Program-made: the position numbers and the translations under genes
NCBI GenBank assembly: GCA_964342465.1
Contig: CAYFFQ010000037.1
Location: 1-6,057, forward strand
Length of the DNA stretch: 6,057 nt
Reading direction: 5' to 3'
DNA from: MGIIb-Q1 sp964342465
GTDB taxonomy: Archaea; Thermoplasmatota; Poseidoniia; Poseidoniales; Thalassarchaeaceae
Shown: piece by piece, positions 1 to 5,884 of the stretch
Layout: the number at the start of each line of letters is the position of its first letter
Position numbering within the stretch: the stretch's first letter is position 1
Notes under the pieces: generated by a model
What the model saw: the letters and a program-made list of their open reading frames with translations, nothing else
Databases searched by the model: none
What the model was told of the DNA's origin: nothing

Positions 1-231
1 CCTTTTGGTGACCGAGATTCCCCTATTGGTGACCAAGACTCCCTCGCTGGTGACCCAGATTTTCTCGCTGGTGACCGAGATTCCCCTATTGGTGACCAAG
101 ACTCCCCCGTTAGTGACCCAGATTTCCTCGCTGGTGACCGAGATTCCCCTTTTGGTGACCAAGACTCCCTCGCTGGTGAGATGGAAGAGAACGAAGGACT
201 TCTGACGAATGAGAATCAAGCCCCCGCTTGA
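1..231 (+). CDS. Possible C-terminal end of an Asp-rich heptapeptide-repeat protein (5' partial)
   Basis: Plus-strand frame 1 is open from the left edge to a TGA at 229-231, giving 76 residues with no start inside the window. It reads as eight seven-residue units of the type GDRDSPI, GDQDSLA and GDPDFLA, followed by a non-repeat acidic tail (EMEENEGLLTNENQAPA). The acidic composition and the run-on past the repeat make this the most protein-like frame. However, the 21-bp period keeps other frames open too: plus frame 2 gives LVT-type heptads ending at 205, and at least two minus frames stay open through the repeat. A noncoding minisatellite is therefore a real alternative. No domain is recognised and no function is proposed. 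The protein body would lie to the left of the window. Confidence 0.42.
   Translation, partial: PFGDRDSPIGDQDSLAGDPDFLAGDRDSPIGDQDSPVSDPDFLAGDRDSPFGDQDSLAGEMEENEGLLTNENQAPA
7..177. repeat. 21-bp tandem repeat array with 63-bp higher-order period
   Basis: Eight consecutive 21-bp units run from 7 to 174, and a ninth is cut short at 175-177. Each starts GGTGACC (once AGTGACC). Three sub-types alternate strictly A-B-C-A-B-C-A-B: A has CGAGATTCC after the core, B has CAAGACTCC, and C has CCAGATTT or CCAGATTTC. A trimer of 63 bp has therefore been duplicated as a block. The three A copies are nearly identical, as are the B copies. The core GGTGACC fits the palindromic pattern GGTNACC, so it looks similar on both strands. 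The array probably continues left of the window. Confidence 0.9.
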
Positions 232-316
232 TATTGGTCACAGTCGGTAGTTCCCCCTACGCAGGGGCGGGTCGCCAATCGAATCTGAGTAGATGAACGA
301 GGATAGGGTATTCTGG
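232..316. other. Short spacer with a small GC hairpin
   Basis: No gene is seen between the possible repeat-protein stop and the octamer array. The spacer contains one perfect short inverted repeat, CCCCT at 254-258 and AGGGG at 263-267, with a 4-nt loop (ACGC). It lies about 20 bp after the TGA at 229-231, where a terminator hairpin could sit, but no T-tract follows it. Termination is only a guess. Confidence 0.35.
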
Positions 317-608
317 TTTTCCGGTGTTCCGGTTTGCCGGTTCTCTGGTTTTCGGGTGGTCAAGGGTTCGGTTTTCCGATTTTCCGGTTTTCGGGTGGTC
401 AAGGGTTCGGTTTTCGGGTGGTCAAGGGTTCGGTTTTCCGGTGTTCCGGTGTTCCGGTTTTCGGGTTTTCCGGTTTTCGGATTTTCCGGTTTTCGGGTTT
501 TCCGGTGTTCCGGTGTTCCGGTTTTCGGGTGGTCAGGGGTTCGGTTTTCGGGTTTTCCGGTGTTCCGGTTTTCGGGTTTTCCGGTGTTCCGGTTTTCGAG
601 TGGCCGAG
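317..608. repeat. Octanucleotide tandem array (TTTTCCGG / TGTTCCGG / TTTTCGGG family)
   Basis: The 292 bp parse without gaps into 37 units: 33 octamers and 4 heptamers. Octamers are variants of TTTTCCGG, TGTTCCGG and TTTTCGGG, plus TGGTCAAG or TGGTCAGG. Every heptamer is GGTTCGG and always follows TGGTCAAG or TGGTCAGG, so a 15-bp compound element TGGTCAAGGGTTCGG occurs four times (357-371, 396-410, 419-433, and 530-544 with one change). Because 8 is not a multiple of 3, each plus frame runs through all phases and encodes the same Val-Phe-Arg-Phe-Ser-Gly type peptide. That explains the overlapping open frames here and argues against coding. The array ends 10 bp from the threonine aldolase stop, so it would be the start of that gene's 3' untranslated region, read there as CCGGAAAA-type units. 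Confidence 0.93.
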
Positions 609-618
609 AGGGTGACCA

Positions 619-1692
619 TCAGAAGGTGGCGAAGGCGGATATCGCCTTGTCAACATCCTCATCAGTGACATGGAGGTGGAAAACCGCCCGCAATGATGTC
701 GGAGAGATGTCAAATAGGTCTACACCATTCTCGGCGAGATGTGCGACCACCTCTGTCGCGTTCTGTCCCTCTGTCAAAGTGATGTACACCATGTTGGTCT
801 GAACTGCCTCGAGGTCAACGGCAAATCCTTCGATACCATCCACTGATTCTGCAAACCGACGCGCTCGCCTGTGGTCTTGAGCCAGCCTCTCGATATTGTT
901 GTCAAGTGCGTACAATCCGGCGGCGGCGATGATTCCAGCCTGTCGCATGCCGCCGCCGAACATCTTCCGCCAACGGTGCGCCCGAGCGATGAAGTCCCTG
1001 CTTCCAACCAGCAGCGAACCGACAGGCGCACCGAGCCCCTTTGACAGACAGATGGAAACCGAGTCACAATTTTCCACCAGCCGCGCCGCTGAAATCCCAC
1101 TTGTAACTGCGGCATTGAACAGACGCGCCCCATCCATGTGAACGGAGCACTCCTTGGCATGGGCGAGTGCACATATCTCGTCAATCACCTCAACAGGGTA
1201 ACATGTACCACCCCCTCGGTTCGAGGTGTTCTCGATACACACAAGAGTAGCATCGGGATAGTGGCCTTGGGAGCCCTTGACTTTACGGATTGCACGCCCC
1301 ACTGAACTCGCATCAAGAATCCCTTTTACACCATCCACACGAGCGACAGAACAACCGGAGAGAGCGGCGTACCCTCCCCCTTCGTAGGTGTAGATGTGAC
1401 TGTTCTTCTCAAGCACTATCTCATCCCCATGCGAAGTGTGTGTGCGCACCGCGACGGCGTTTGCCATGGTCCCTGAAGCGACGAACAGAGCGGCCTCTTT
1501 GCCGAGAAGAGAAGCCGCCCTCGCCTCCAATCGCTTCACTGTGACATCATCCCCGAGTACATCGTCACCGACTTCCGCTGAGAAGATGGCTTCCCGCATC
1601 GGCGCGGTGGGTTGGGTCACCGTGTCAGAGCGAAGGTCAATCCGACCGGATGGGTATTCCCACATGGATTTCGGGAATGGGTGCCTACTCAT
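619..1692 (-). CDS. ltaE: Low-specificity L-threonine aldolase (PLP-dependent)
   Basis: A fold-type I PLP enzyme predicted to split L-threonine or L-allo-threonine into glycine and acetaldehyde in the cytosol. From the ATG at 1692 it has 357 residues, close to the usual 335-360. Visible family signatures are RIDLRSDTVTQPT at about 17-29, GDDVLGDD at about 42-49, the substrate-site His99 in NSHIYTYEGGG, HMDGAR with cofactor-binding Asp186, the Schiff-base Lys218 in CLSKGLGAPVGS, and the C-terminal Arg335 expected to bind the substrate carboxylate. The frame stays open to a GTG at 1857, which would add 55 residues not expected from the family. ATG 1692 is preferred, and ATG 1665 is also possible. 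None has a clear Shine-Dalgarno. Oddity: the family motif ENTHN reads ENTSN here (Ser157). The gene is divergent from the protease gene, and its stop abuts the octamer array. Confidence 0.95.
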   Translation of the reverse strand: MSRHPFPKSMWEYPSGRIDLRSDTVTQPTAPMREAIFSAEVGDDVLGDDVTVKRLEARAASLLGKEAALFVASGTMANAVAVRTHTSHGDEIVLEKNSHIYTYEGGGYAALSGCSVARVDGVKGILDASSVGRAIRKVKGSQGHYPDATLVCIENTSNRGGGTCYPVEVIDEICALAHAKECSVHMDGARLFNAAVTSGISAARLVENCDSVSICLSKGLGAPVGSLLVGSRDFIARAHRWRKMFGGGMRQAGIIAAAGLYALDNNIERLAQDHRRARRFAESVDGIEGFAVDLEAVQTNMVYITLTEGQNATEVVAHLAENGVDLFDISPTSLRAVFHLHVTDEDVDKAISAFATF

Positions 1693-1899
1693 TATCGCGC
1701 CGGTTTGTTCCGACTCGTCGCACCATTGCCGCATCAGAGATGGCGCCTCCGCGCCAGCAAACTCTTGAGGGTTCAATCGCGGCCGCACACCAACAGGAAT
1801 GGTTGACCCATTGGTGAACTGGATGCCTGAGGCCGAGGGTGTAGGGGTGAAGGTCACGAGCGCATCCTTGACAACCTACATTAGGAAAGGTGGAGCGGT
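1693..1899. promoter_or_regulatory. Divergent intergenic region, threonine aldolase / serine protease
   Basis: If the aldolase starts at 1692, this 207-bp stretch must hold both promoters. No convincing AT-rich TATA box is seen for either direction. The only AT-leaning stretch is around 1874-1888 (CCTACATTAGG), just before the protease start. The long minus-strand open frame through here (to GTG 1857) means part of it may instead encode an N-terminal extension of the aldolase. Confidence 0.35.
1741..1756. other. Perfect inverted repeat upstream of threonine aldolase
   Basis: TGGCGC at 1741-1746 and GCGCCA at 1751-1756 form a perfect 6-bp stem with a CTCC loop. It lies about 50 bp upstream of the preferred aldolase ATG, in the divergent spacer with the protease gene. 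If the aldolase instead starts at the GTG at 1857, it is inside the coding sequence. It could be an operator half-site pair or an mRNA hairpin, or a chance event in GC-rich sequence. Confidence 0.3.
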
Positions 1900-3288
1900 G
1901 TGTGTGGCGGTGAGGTGATGCACGGTGGTTCTCAGGGAGAAGATGAACATCAACTACCGCGTCATGACTATACTAACATCGGCCCCTCTCTGGGTGAAGA
2001 GAGAGAATGGATGGTTCCACAACACATACAATCCGGAGTGGTGGGGGGAGAAGTGAACGCTGGTCATTGGCAGCAGGCGGGAAACCCGCCGCAACAACAA
2101 ACACAATCCGGAGTGGTGGGGGGAGAAGTGAACGCTGGTTATTGGCAGCAGACGGGAAACCCGCCGCAACAGCAATGGCAGCATCCACAGATGGGTCAGG
2201 CAATTCCTGCCCACCCAGCATATACCGGACAGGGCTACGCCTTTGTTCAAGCGCCACCAGCTCGCCGCCGATTCGGAATGAAGTTCTGGTTGGTCATCGG
2301 TGGGGTAATTGGGGTGATTCTCGTCGTCTTCATGCTGCTGATTGCTGCTGAAATCTTGGCGCTGTTCGGTGGAGAGCATCCGGAGTTCGGTTATCGGTTG
2401 GATGTCGACCCACATATCTATCAGGATATGGCCGCCAATGAGGGCAATTTCTCAGTCGACGAAGGATATCCTGACTTCTCGTCGACAGTAGCGGTATCCA
2501 ACTTCGGAAGTGGAGTCCTCATCGGTGCAAGATGGGTTCTGACCGCCGGCCATGTCCTTCTCGACGAGGAGTACGGTGAAGAGGAGCCGGGAAAATGGGT
2601 GGTTTCGTTTGGTCTGGACTACGAAAATCCGACTTCCACCTATTCGGTCAAGTCCCTCCATGTTCACCCGGCGTGGCGGGCAGATAACTCCAACCTCGGC
2701 TTAGAGCATGGAATGGATATCGCCCTGATAGAGTTGACAGAGCCTGTCACCGATGTGACTCCGGCACGTTGGGCGATTAACGATACCATTGATGGAGACC
2801 TTCTCGACTCAACGGTCTATACCGCAGGTTTCGGTGATTATTCAAAACGACTCGATGACGGTGACGGCGAATGGTGGAGTCAGAAACGGGCTTGGGAGAA
2901 TGTTCTCGACCGCCTTTCAAACGGTTTGAAAGCAGATGTCGGTTTTTCCGGCGACGAAACTTATCGGGGAGGATTCATCGCCTACGACTTCGACAACCCC
3001 GAGGGTACGAAAAACACACTCGGTGATGACGCAGGTTGGCAGAGTTCTCTCTATACCTACGCCGGAGAGGGGGATAGTGACGATGAACCACTACCCTACG
3101 AAGGAACCTCTGTGCCCGGTGATTCGGGTGGGCCGACCTATGGGTTCTACAACGGTCACTGGTGGGTTATCGGGGTCACGAGTCACGGCTCCACCGACGG
3201 GTATTACGGAGATATCGCCTTCAACACGAGAGTTAGTAGTAGTGCCGAGTGGATATGCTCTGTCGCCACCACATTGGAAGGATGTTGA
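1900..3288 (+). CDS. Membrane-anchored chymotrypsin-family (S1) serine protease with N-terminal 25-residue repeats
   Basis: 462 residues from GTG 1900. ATG 1918 is an equally good start, with GGCGGTGA at 1906-1913 as a possible Shine-Dalgarno. Order of parts: a hydrophilic Gln/Gly-rich N-terminus with two 25-residue repeats (44-68, 69-93); a basic RRR at 122-124; a membrane segment at about 129-155; then an extracellular S1 protease domain at about 190-455. The catalytic triad is visible: His218 in LTAGH, Asp273 in HGMDIALIEL, and Ser409 in GDSGGP. The basic-inside rule places the N-terminus in the cytoplasm and the protease outside. There are about 135 residues between Asp and Ser, versus about 93 in chymotrypsin, so an insertion lies around 325-385. 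Six residues before the catalytic Ser is Thr403, not the Asp of trypsins, and the usual Cys pairs of animal S1 enzymes are missing. C453 and C462 could form the only disulfide outside. No classical zymogen activation site is seen next to the protease domain. Targets are unknown. Confidence 0.93.
   Translation: MCGGEVMHGGSQGEDEHQLPRHDYTNIGPSLGEEREWMVPQHIQSGVVGGEVNAGHWQQAGNPPQQQTQSGVVGGEVNAGYWQQTGNPPQQQWQHPQMGQAIPAHPAYTGQGYAFVQAPPARRRFGMKFWLVIGGVIGVILVVFMLLIAAEILALFGGEHPEFGYRLDVDPHIYQDMAANEGNFSVDEGYPDFSSTVAVSNFGSGVLIGARWVLTAGHVLLDEEYGEEEPGKWVVSFGLDYENPTSTYSVKSLHVHPAWRADNSNLGLEHGMDIALIELTEPVTDVTPARWAINDTIDGDLLDSTVYTAGFGDYSKRLDDGDGEWWSQKRAWENVLDRLSNGLKADVGFSGDETYRGGFIAYDFDNPEGTKNTLGDDAGWQSSLYTYAGEGDSDDEPLPYEGTSVPGDSGGPTYGFYNGHWWVIGVTSHGSTDGYYGDIAFNTRVSSSAEWICSVATTLEGC
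2029..2178 (+). repeat. Two direct 75-bp repeats within the protease gene
   Basis: Units at 2029-2103 and 2104-2178 are identical at 69 of 75 positions, and three of the six differences fall in the last codon. Each encodes 25 residues beginning QSGVVGGEVNAG and ending in a PPQQQ stretch. Copies differ by His/Tyr, Ala/Thr and Thr/Trp, plus one silent change. Near-identity at DNA level, including synonymous sites, points to a recent in-frame duplication in the cytoplasmic segment before the membrane anchor. Confidence 0.95.
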
Positions 3289-3389
3289 TGAGATAGTGGG
3301 TCAAGGGAGGCGACGATACTCGCAAGGAAGAAGAGTCGGCTCTCTTGTGTAGGCAGGACACCCCAGAAGGGTATGTGGTTCTCCACTGT
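3289..3389. other. Convergent intergenic spacer
   Basis: A 101-bp spacer between the protease stop and the stop of the opposing zinc-finger gene. A weak stem can be drawn (AAGAG 3331-3335 with CTCTT 3342-3346), about 40 bp after the protease stop, without a long T-tract. A minus-strand open frame of 113 codons (3233-3574) crosses it but shows no protein-like features. Confidence 0.3.
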
Positions 3390-3521
3390 TCATCCCCATG
3401 AGCGGTCTTTGTATCCGCACTTCTGACACCGGCCGTGACGCATGTGAAGTGCGCAGGCCGGTTGACGGCATCTCGAACAGGTGCGGGAACAAGTTCTCTG
3501 ACAGACGGTGCACCTAGCCAT
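3390..3521 (-). CDS. 43-residue Cys/His-rich zinc-finger mini-protein
   Basis: ATG at 3521-3519 and TGA at 3392-3390 give 43 residues. Eight Cys and two His dominate: C4, C7, C11, C15, C18, C23, H26, H29, C32, C35. The pattern C-x2-C ... C-x2-C-x4-C-x2-H-x2-H-x2-C-x2-C is that of a compact two-zinc or cross-brace fold. It is reminiscent of AN1-type and HIT-type fingers, and the final CxKCGY resembles a zinc-ribbon knuckle. The protein is basic (several Arg/Lys), so nucleic-acid or protein binding is plausible but unproven. An in-frame TAG lies nine codons upstream, which bounds the gene. No clear Shine-Dalgarno is seen. A T-rich TATTTTTATT-like stretch about 50-60 bp upstream (minus-strand sense, about 3572-3580) could be a TATA box. 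It follows the propeller-PEBP gene on the same strand after 138 bp. C11 is outside the regular spacing. The family is not firmly identified. Confidence 0.72.
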   Translation of the reverse strand: MARCTVCQRTCSRTCSRCRQPACALHMRHGRCQKCGYKDRSWG

Positions 3522-3659
3522 CGGATGCTCAGGGGCATTAGGATGCTATTTCCCTTTCTATCCGGGGGTCTCAATAAAAATGGGAAACTGTAGTTATCAA
3601 CTCATAGTGAATAAATATCAGATTTGGCGAAGGGGTCTGCCGTCACGGAAATAACTGAC
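3522..3659. promoter_or_regulatory. AT-richer intergenic region between propeller-PEBP and zinc-finger genes
   Basis: This is the most AT-rich short stretch in the window. In minus-strand sense it contains GATATTTATTC (about 3611-3621) and CATTTTTATTG (about 3572-3582). Either could be an archaeal TATA element for the zinc-finger gene. The T5 run in the second could instead end the propeller-PEBP transcript. A 24-codon plus-strand frame (3580-3654) is present but has nothing to support it. Confidence 0.4.
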
Positions 3660-5765
3660 TCAACCTGAGAATTCGCCTGACTGTGAGGCTTTGCGCAGGG
3701 TGTGTGCGGCGAGGTACTCTTCATCAAAGACATCCATCTTACTATCCACTGCGTAGACGGTCAGAAGATAGGTGTGGGTCTCACCTGCTGGTGGGCAGGG
3801 GCCGTAGTAGCCACCTGAGCCGGCTCCGTTCTCAAGTGTCTCGCCGCCGCCATTCGAGCCGGCCGAGAGACCTGTTTTACTTCCGGCGATGTCCCACACA
3901 ACCCAATGGGTGAATGATGGAGCGTCCATATCCGTGAGTGTGACTGCGAATGAGGAGGTACCCTCCGGAGCGTTGGACCATGTAAGCGCAGGGGATTCGG
4001 AGTCGCAGGAGTAGGCGGAGTTGATGACTCCCTCATCATCGATGAAATCTCCGGAATCAAAGTTGAATATACCACTGAAATCACCCCTCACGAACTTGAT
4101 GTATCTCTGTTCTTCGTTCTCCTCAAATGGGTGTTCGCCGATGTTCTGCTGATAGGCGATTCCCATCCATGAACCATCAGGTGAGATGACTGTCTCAAAG
4201 AAGTCGTGTAGTGCGTGGGTGTCTTGGTTGCTCTCCTCGTAATCGGTGACCACATGAAGGGGGGTAGGGTCGGCCTTGACGAAGTTCCACGAATCGTTCT
4301 CTTGGGGTGACTGAAGTGCGCCTGCGTAGAGATACCACTCCTTGCCCGCTGTGTAGCCGTCGGTGCTGCCGTTCTGGTCGTAGTCGAGGCCGTAGAAAGC
4401 GAGGCTCACCACATCATTTTCAGAAATTGAGACGAAAGGATACATGGCGATTCCTCGCTCGAAGGGAGTGGCGTTCCACTGTGACCAGTTTTCTCCGTAA
4501 TCGTAGGAGATAGCGAATTGCATGAGCCAAGGGGCGGTGTCGCCGCCTGGACAGTCAGCCCAGACGACTGCGACTGTTCCGCCTTCGTTGTTGTTGACTA
4601 CAGGATATCCCTCAGGGCAGTTGCCACCACGTGGCCCGATTTCCAAGGGTGCGGCCCAAGAGCCATCTGAAGGACCCGGACCCGTTCCTTTTCCGTAGTC
4701 ATCTGAGATGCGAATCTGCACCGTACCTGAACCGCTGTCTGCATCTTCCTGAGCGACATAGACATACGGGCCGTTGCGCTGGGAAGAGATGGTGGACCAA
4801 CCACCGGGCATCGAGTAACACTGGCTGAAGGAGTTGCCACCGTTTTCGGAGTGGTAATACCAGTACCTGCCGCTGTCAAGGGTGCATTCAGGAGGGGGTG
4901 CTCCCGAATTGCCGAGGTAGTGAATGATTCCGTCTCCCTGTGCCGCCACCCACGGCCTGTCATCAGCAGCCATGGTGTTCATGCGGTCACACGCGCCCGA
5001 TTCGTAGGTCGCACCCCCCTCACTGAACTTGTGCCACCAATTGTCCTCAAGAGTAGTGTCAAGATAGTAGATGATGTCGTTGGCATCCACTGCGATGTCC
5101 CCCTCATCCCCCAAACATTCCGAACCTCCAGCGAGGTAGTTTGCTTGCAACATGTTGCCAGGGGTCGGGTCGAAAGCATCGCCATGAGTCCAGTTCTCTC
5201 CTTCATTTGTCGATACCCAGAACCAAGAGGCCCAGTAATCCCAAGAGGTCTGTTGACCACTTTCACAGGCGTACCATAGGCCGGGGTCGTCCGGGTCTAG
5301 GAAGATAGGGATTGGTGAATCCTCCCCACCCCACCTGAGGTCCTTGTGTGCGGTGACCTGCATGTTCCCCTGCGAATCAATGGAGAGTGAGGGTTCGTAC
5401 CCCACGCCGTAACCGATGTAGTCGGGGTCTTGACCATTGTCTGGGTCGATGCACTCCTCGTGGCGTGGCATGTAAATGGGGTCCTTCCAGGTGATGGGTA
5501 TCTCATTGCCGAGGTCGACGCCTCCGGTTGGCTCGTCGTCCAGTTCGTCAGCAATTCCCCAAATCGCTGAGAGCAGCATGAAAACTACGACAATCGCTCC
5601 GGTTGCGCCGAAGGCGATGTTGAGTTGGCGGCGTTCGGCGGCGTCGGCGACCAGCGCCGCCTCGTCGGATGAGATGACTGCATCGAGGATTTCCGCCTCT
5701 TCACTGGTCAGTTCTGCGTCCACTACCCGCTCGTTCACAAGCGAGTGGGCGGGGGCATCCGCCAT
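3660..5765 (-). CDS. Membrane-anchored Asp-box beta-propeller protein with C-terminal YbhB/YbcL (PEBP-like) domain
   Basis: 701 residues from ATG 5765. The frame is open to a TTG at 5831, adding 22 residues (Trp/Val-rich), but MADAP... is the more natural start. Parts: an acidic cytoplasmic segment (1-45), a membrane segment at about 48-71, then an extracellular region. Asp-box-like hairpins STNEGENW (185-192), SENGGNSF (306-313) and SYDYGENW (420-427), and a weaker one near 354, mark a sialidase-like/BNR propeller. The FRIP motif of true sialidases was not found, so enzyme activity is doubtful. Residues about 566-690 match the PEBP-like YbhB/YbcL family: SPALTW, DMDAP (612-616; family DPDAP), THWVVWDI, GYYGPCPP (652-659), and GETHTY (661-666; family GxHR, here His kept and Arg changed to Thr). 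Ten cysteines, all outside the membrane, suggest five disulfides. Several N-x-S/T sequons (N191, N426, N431, N465) suggest glycosylation. The C-terminal domain may bind a small ligand. The ligand and role are unknown. Confidence 0.92.
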   Translation of the reverse strand: MADAPAHSLVNERVVDAELTSEEAEILDAVISSDEAALVADAAERRQLNIAFGATGAIVVVFMLLSAIWGIADELDDEPTGGVDLGNEIPITWKDPIYMPRHEECIDPDNGQDPDYIGYGVGYEPSLSIDSQGNMQVTAHKDLRWGGEDSPIPIFLDPDDPGLWYACESGQQTSWDYWASWFWVSTNEGENWTHGDAFDPTPGNMLQANYLAGGSECLGDEGDIAVDANDIIYYLDTTLEDNWWHKFSEGGATYESGACDRMNTMAADDRPWVAAQGDGIIHYLGNSGAPPPECTLDSGRYWYYHSENGGNSFSQCYSMPGGWSTISSQRNGPYVYVAQEDADSGSGTVQIRISDDYGKGTGPGPSDGSWAAPLEIGPRGGNCPEGYPVVNNNEGGTVAVVWADCPGGDTAPWLMQFAISYDYGENWSQWNATPFERGIAMYPFVSISENDVVSLAFYGLDYDQNGSTDGYTAGKEWYLYAGALQSPQENDSWNFVKADPTPLHVVTDYEESNQDTHALHDFFETVISPDGSWMGIAYQQNIGEHPFEENEEQRYIKFVRGDFSGIFNFDSGDFIDDEGVINSAYSCDSESPALTWSNAPEGTSSFAVTLTDMDAPSFTHWVVWDIAGSKTGLSAGSNGGGETLENGAGSGGYYGPCPPAGETHTYLLTVYAVDSKMDVFDEEYLAAHTLRKASQSGEFSG

Positions 5766-5831
5766 CAGTCTAACGATAAACGGAACTTGCCAGACGAGCC
5801 ACCCGACTCGGCTATGAATCGTCTCTTCCAA

Positions 5832-5884
5832 CGGAAATGGTCTCCATCAGAAAGTCAGGAAATAAGAGGAAAGGGGCTGGTGTT
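5832..5884. promoter_or_regulatory. Upstream region of the propeller-PEBP gene
   Basis: A short spacer between the propeller-PEBP open frame and the 70-bp repeats. In minus-strand sense it contains CCTCTTATTTCC (about 5861-5872), the best TATA-like stretch here. It lies about 36 bp before the TTG at 5831 and about 100 bp before the ATG at 5765. A second TTTATC stretch (about 5775-5780) is too close to that ATG for a standard archaeal promoter. The start site remains undecided. Confidence 0.3.

Noticed and set aside
5..205. Plus-strand frame 2 reading LVTEIPL, LVTKTPS heptads
   Set aside because: It starts at a TTG at the window edge and ends soon after the repeat in a short basic tail. Frame 1 gives a more coherent acidic protein end. 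Kept only as an alternative.
293..802. Plus-strand open frames of 169, 114 and 93 codons over the octamer array
   Set aside because: All three frames give the same Phe/Gly/Val/Arg/Ser peptide because the 8-bp period cycles through every phase. The longest also runs antisense into the well-supported threonine aldolase.
1741..1790. tRNA-like GGTTCAATC near a GC-rich stretch
   Set aside because: The bases flanking the supposed T-loop do not pair as a T-stem, and no acceptor or D-arm can be drawn.
3233..3574. Minus-strand 113-codon frame over the protease end and the spacer
   Set aside because: It overlaps the antisense of the protease C-terminus and the zinc-finger gene in another frame. The translation has no recognisable features.
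3580..3654. 24-codon plus-strand frame starting ATGGGAAACTG
   Set aside because: Very short, no Shine-Dalgarno, no composition signal. It lies in an AT-richer intergenic region where such frames arise by chance.
3660..5765. Active sialidase
   Set aside because: Asp-box hairpins are present, but no FRIP motif or clear arginine triad was seen, so only a propeller fold is claimed.
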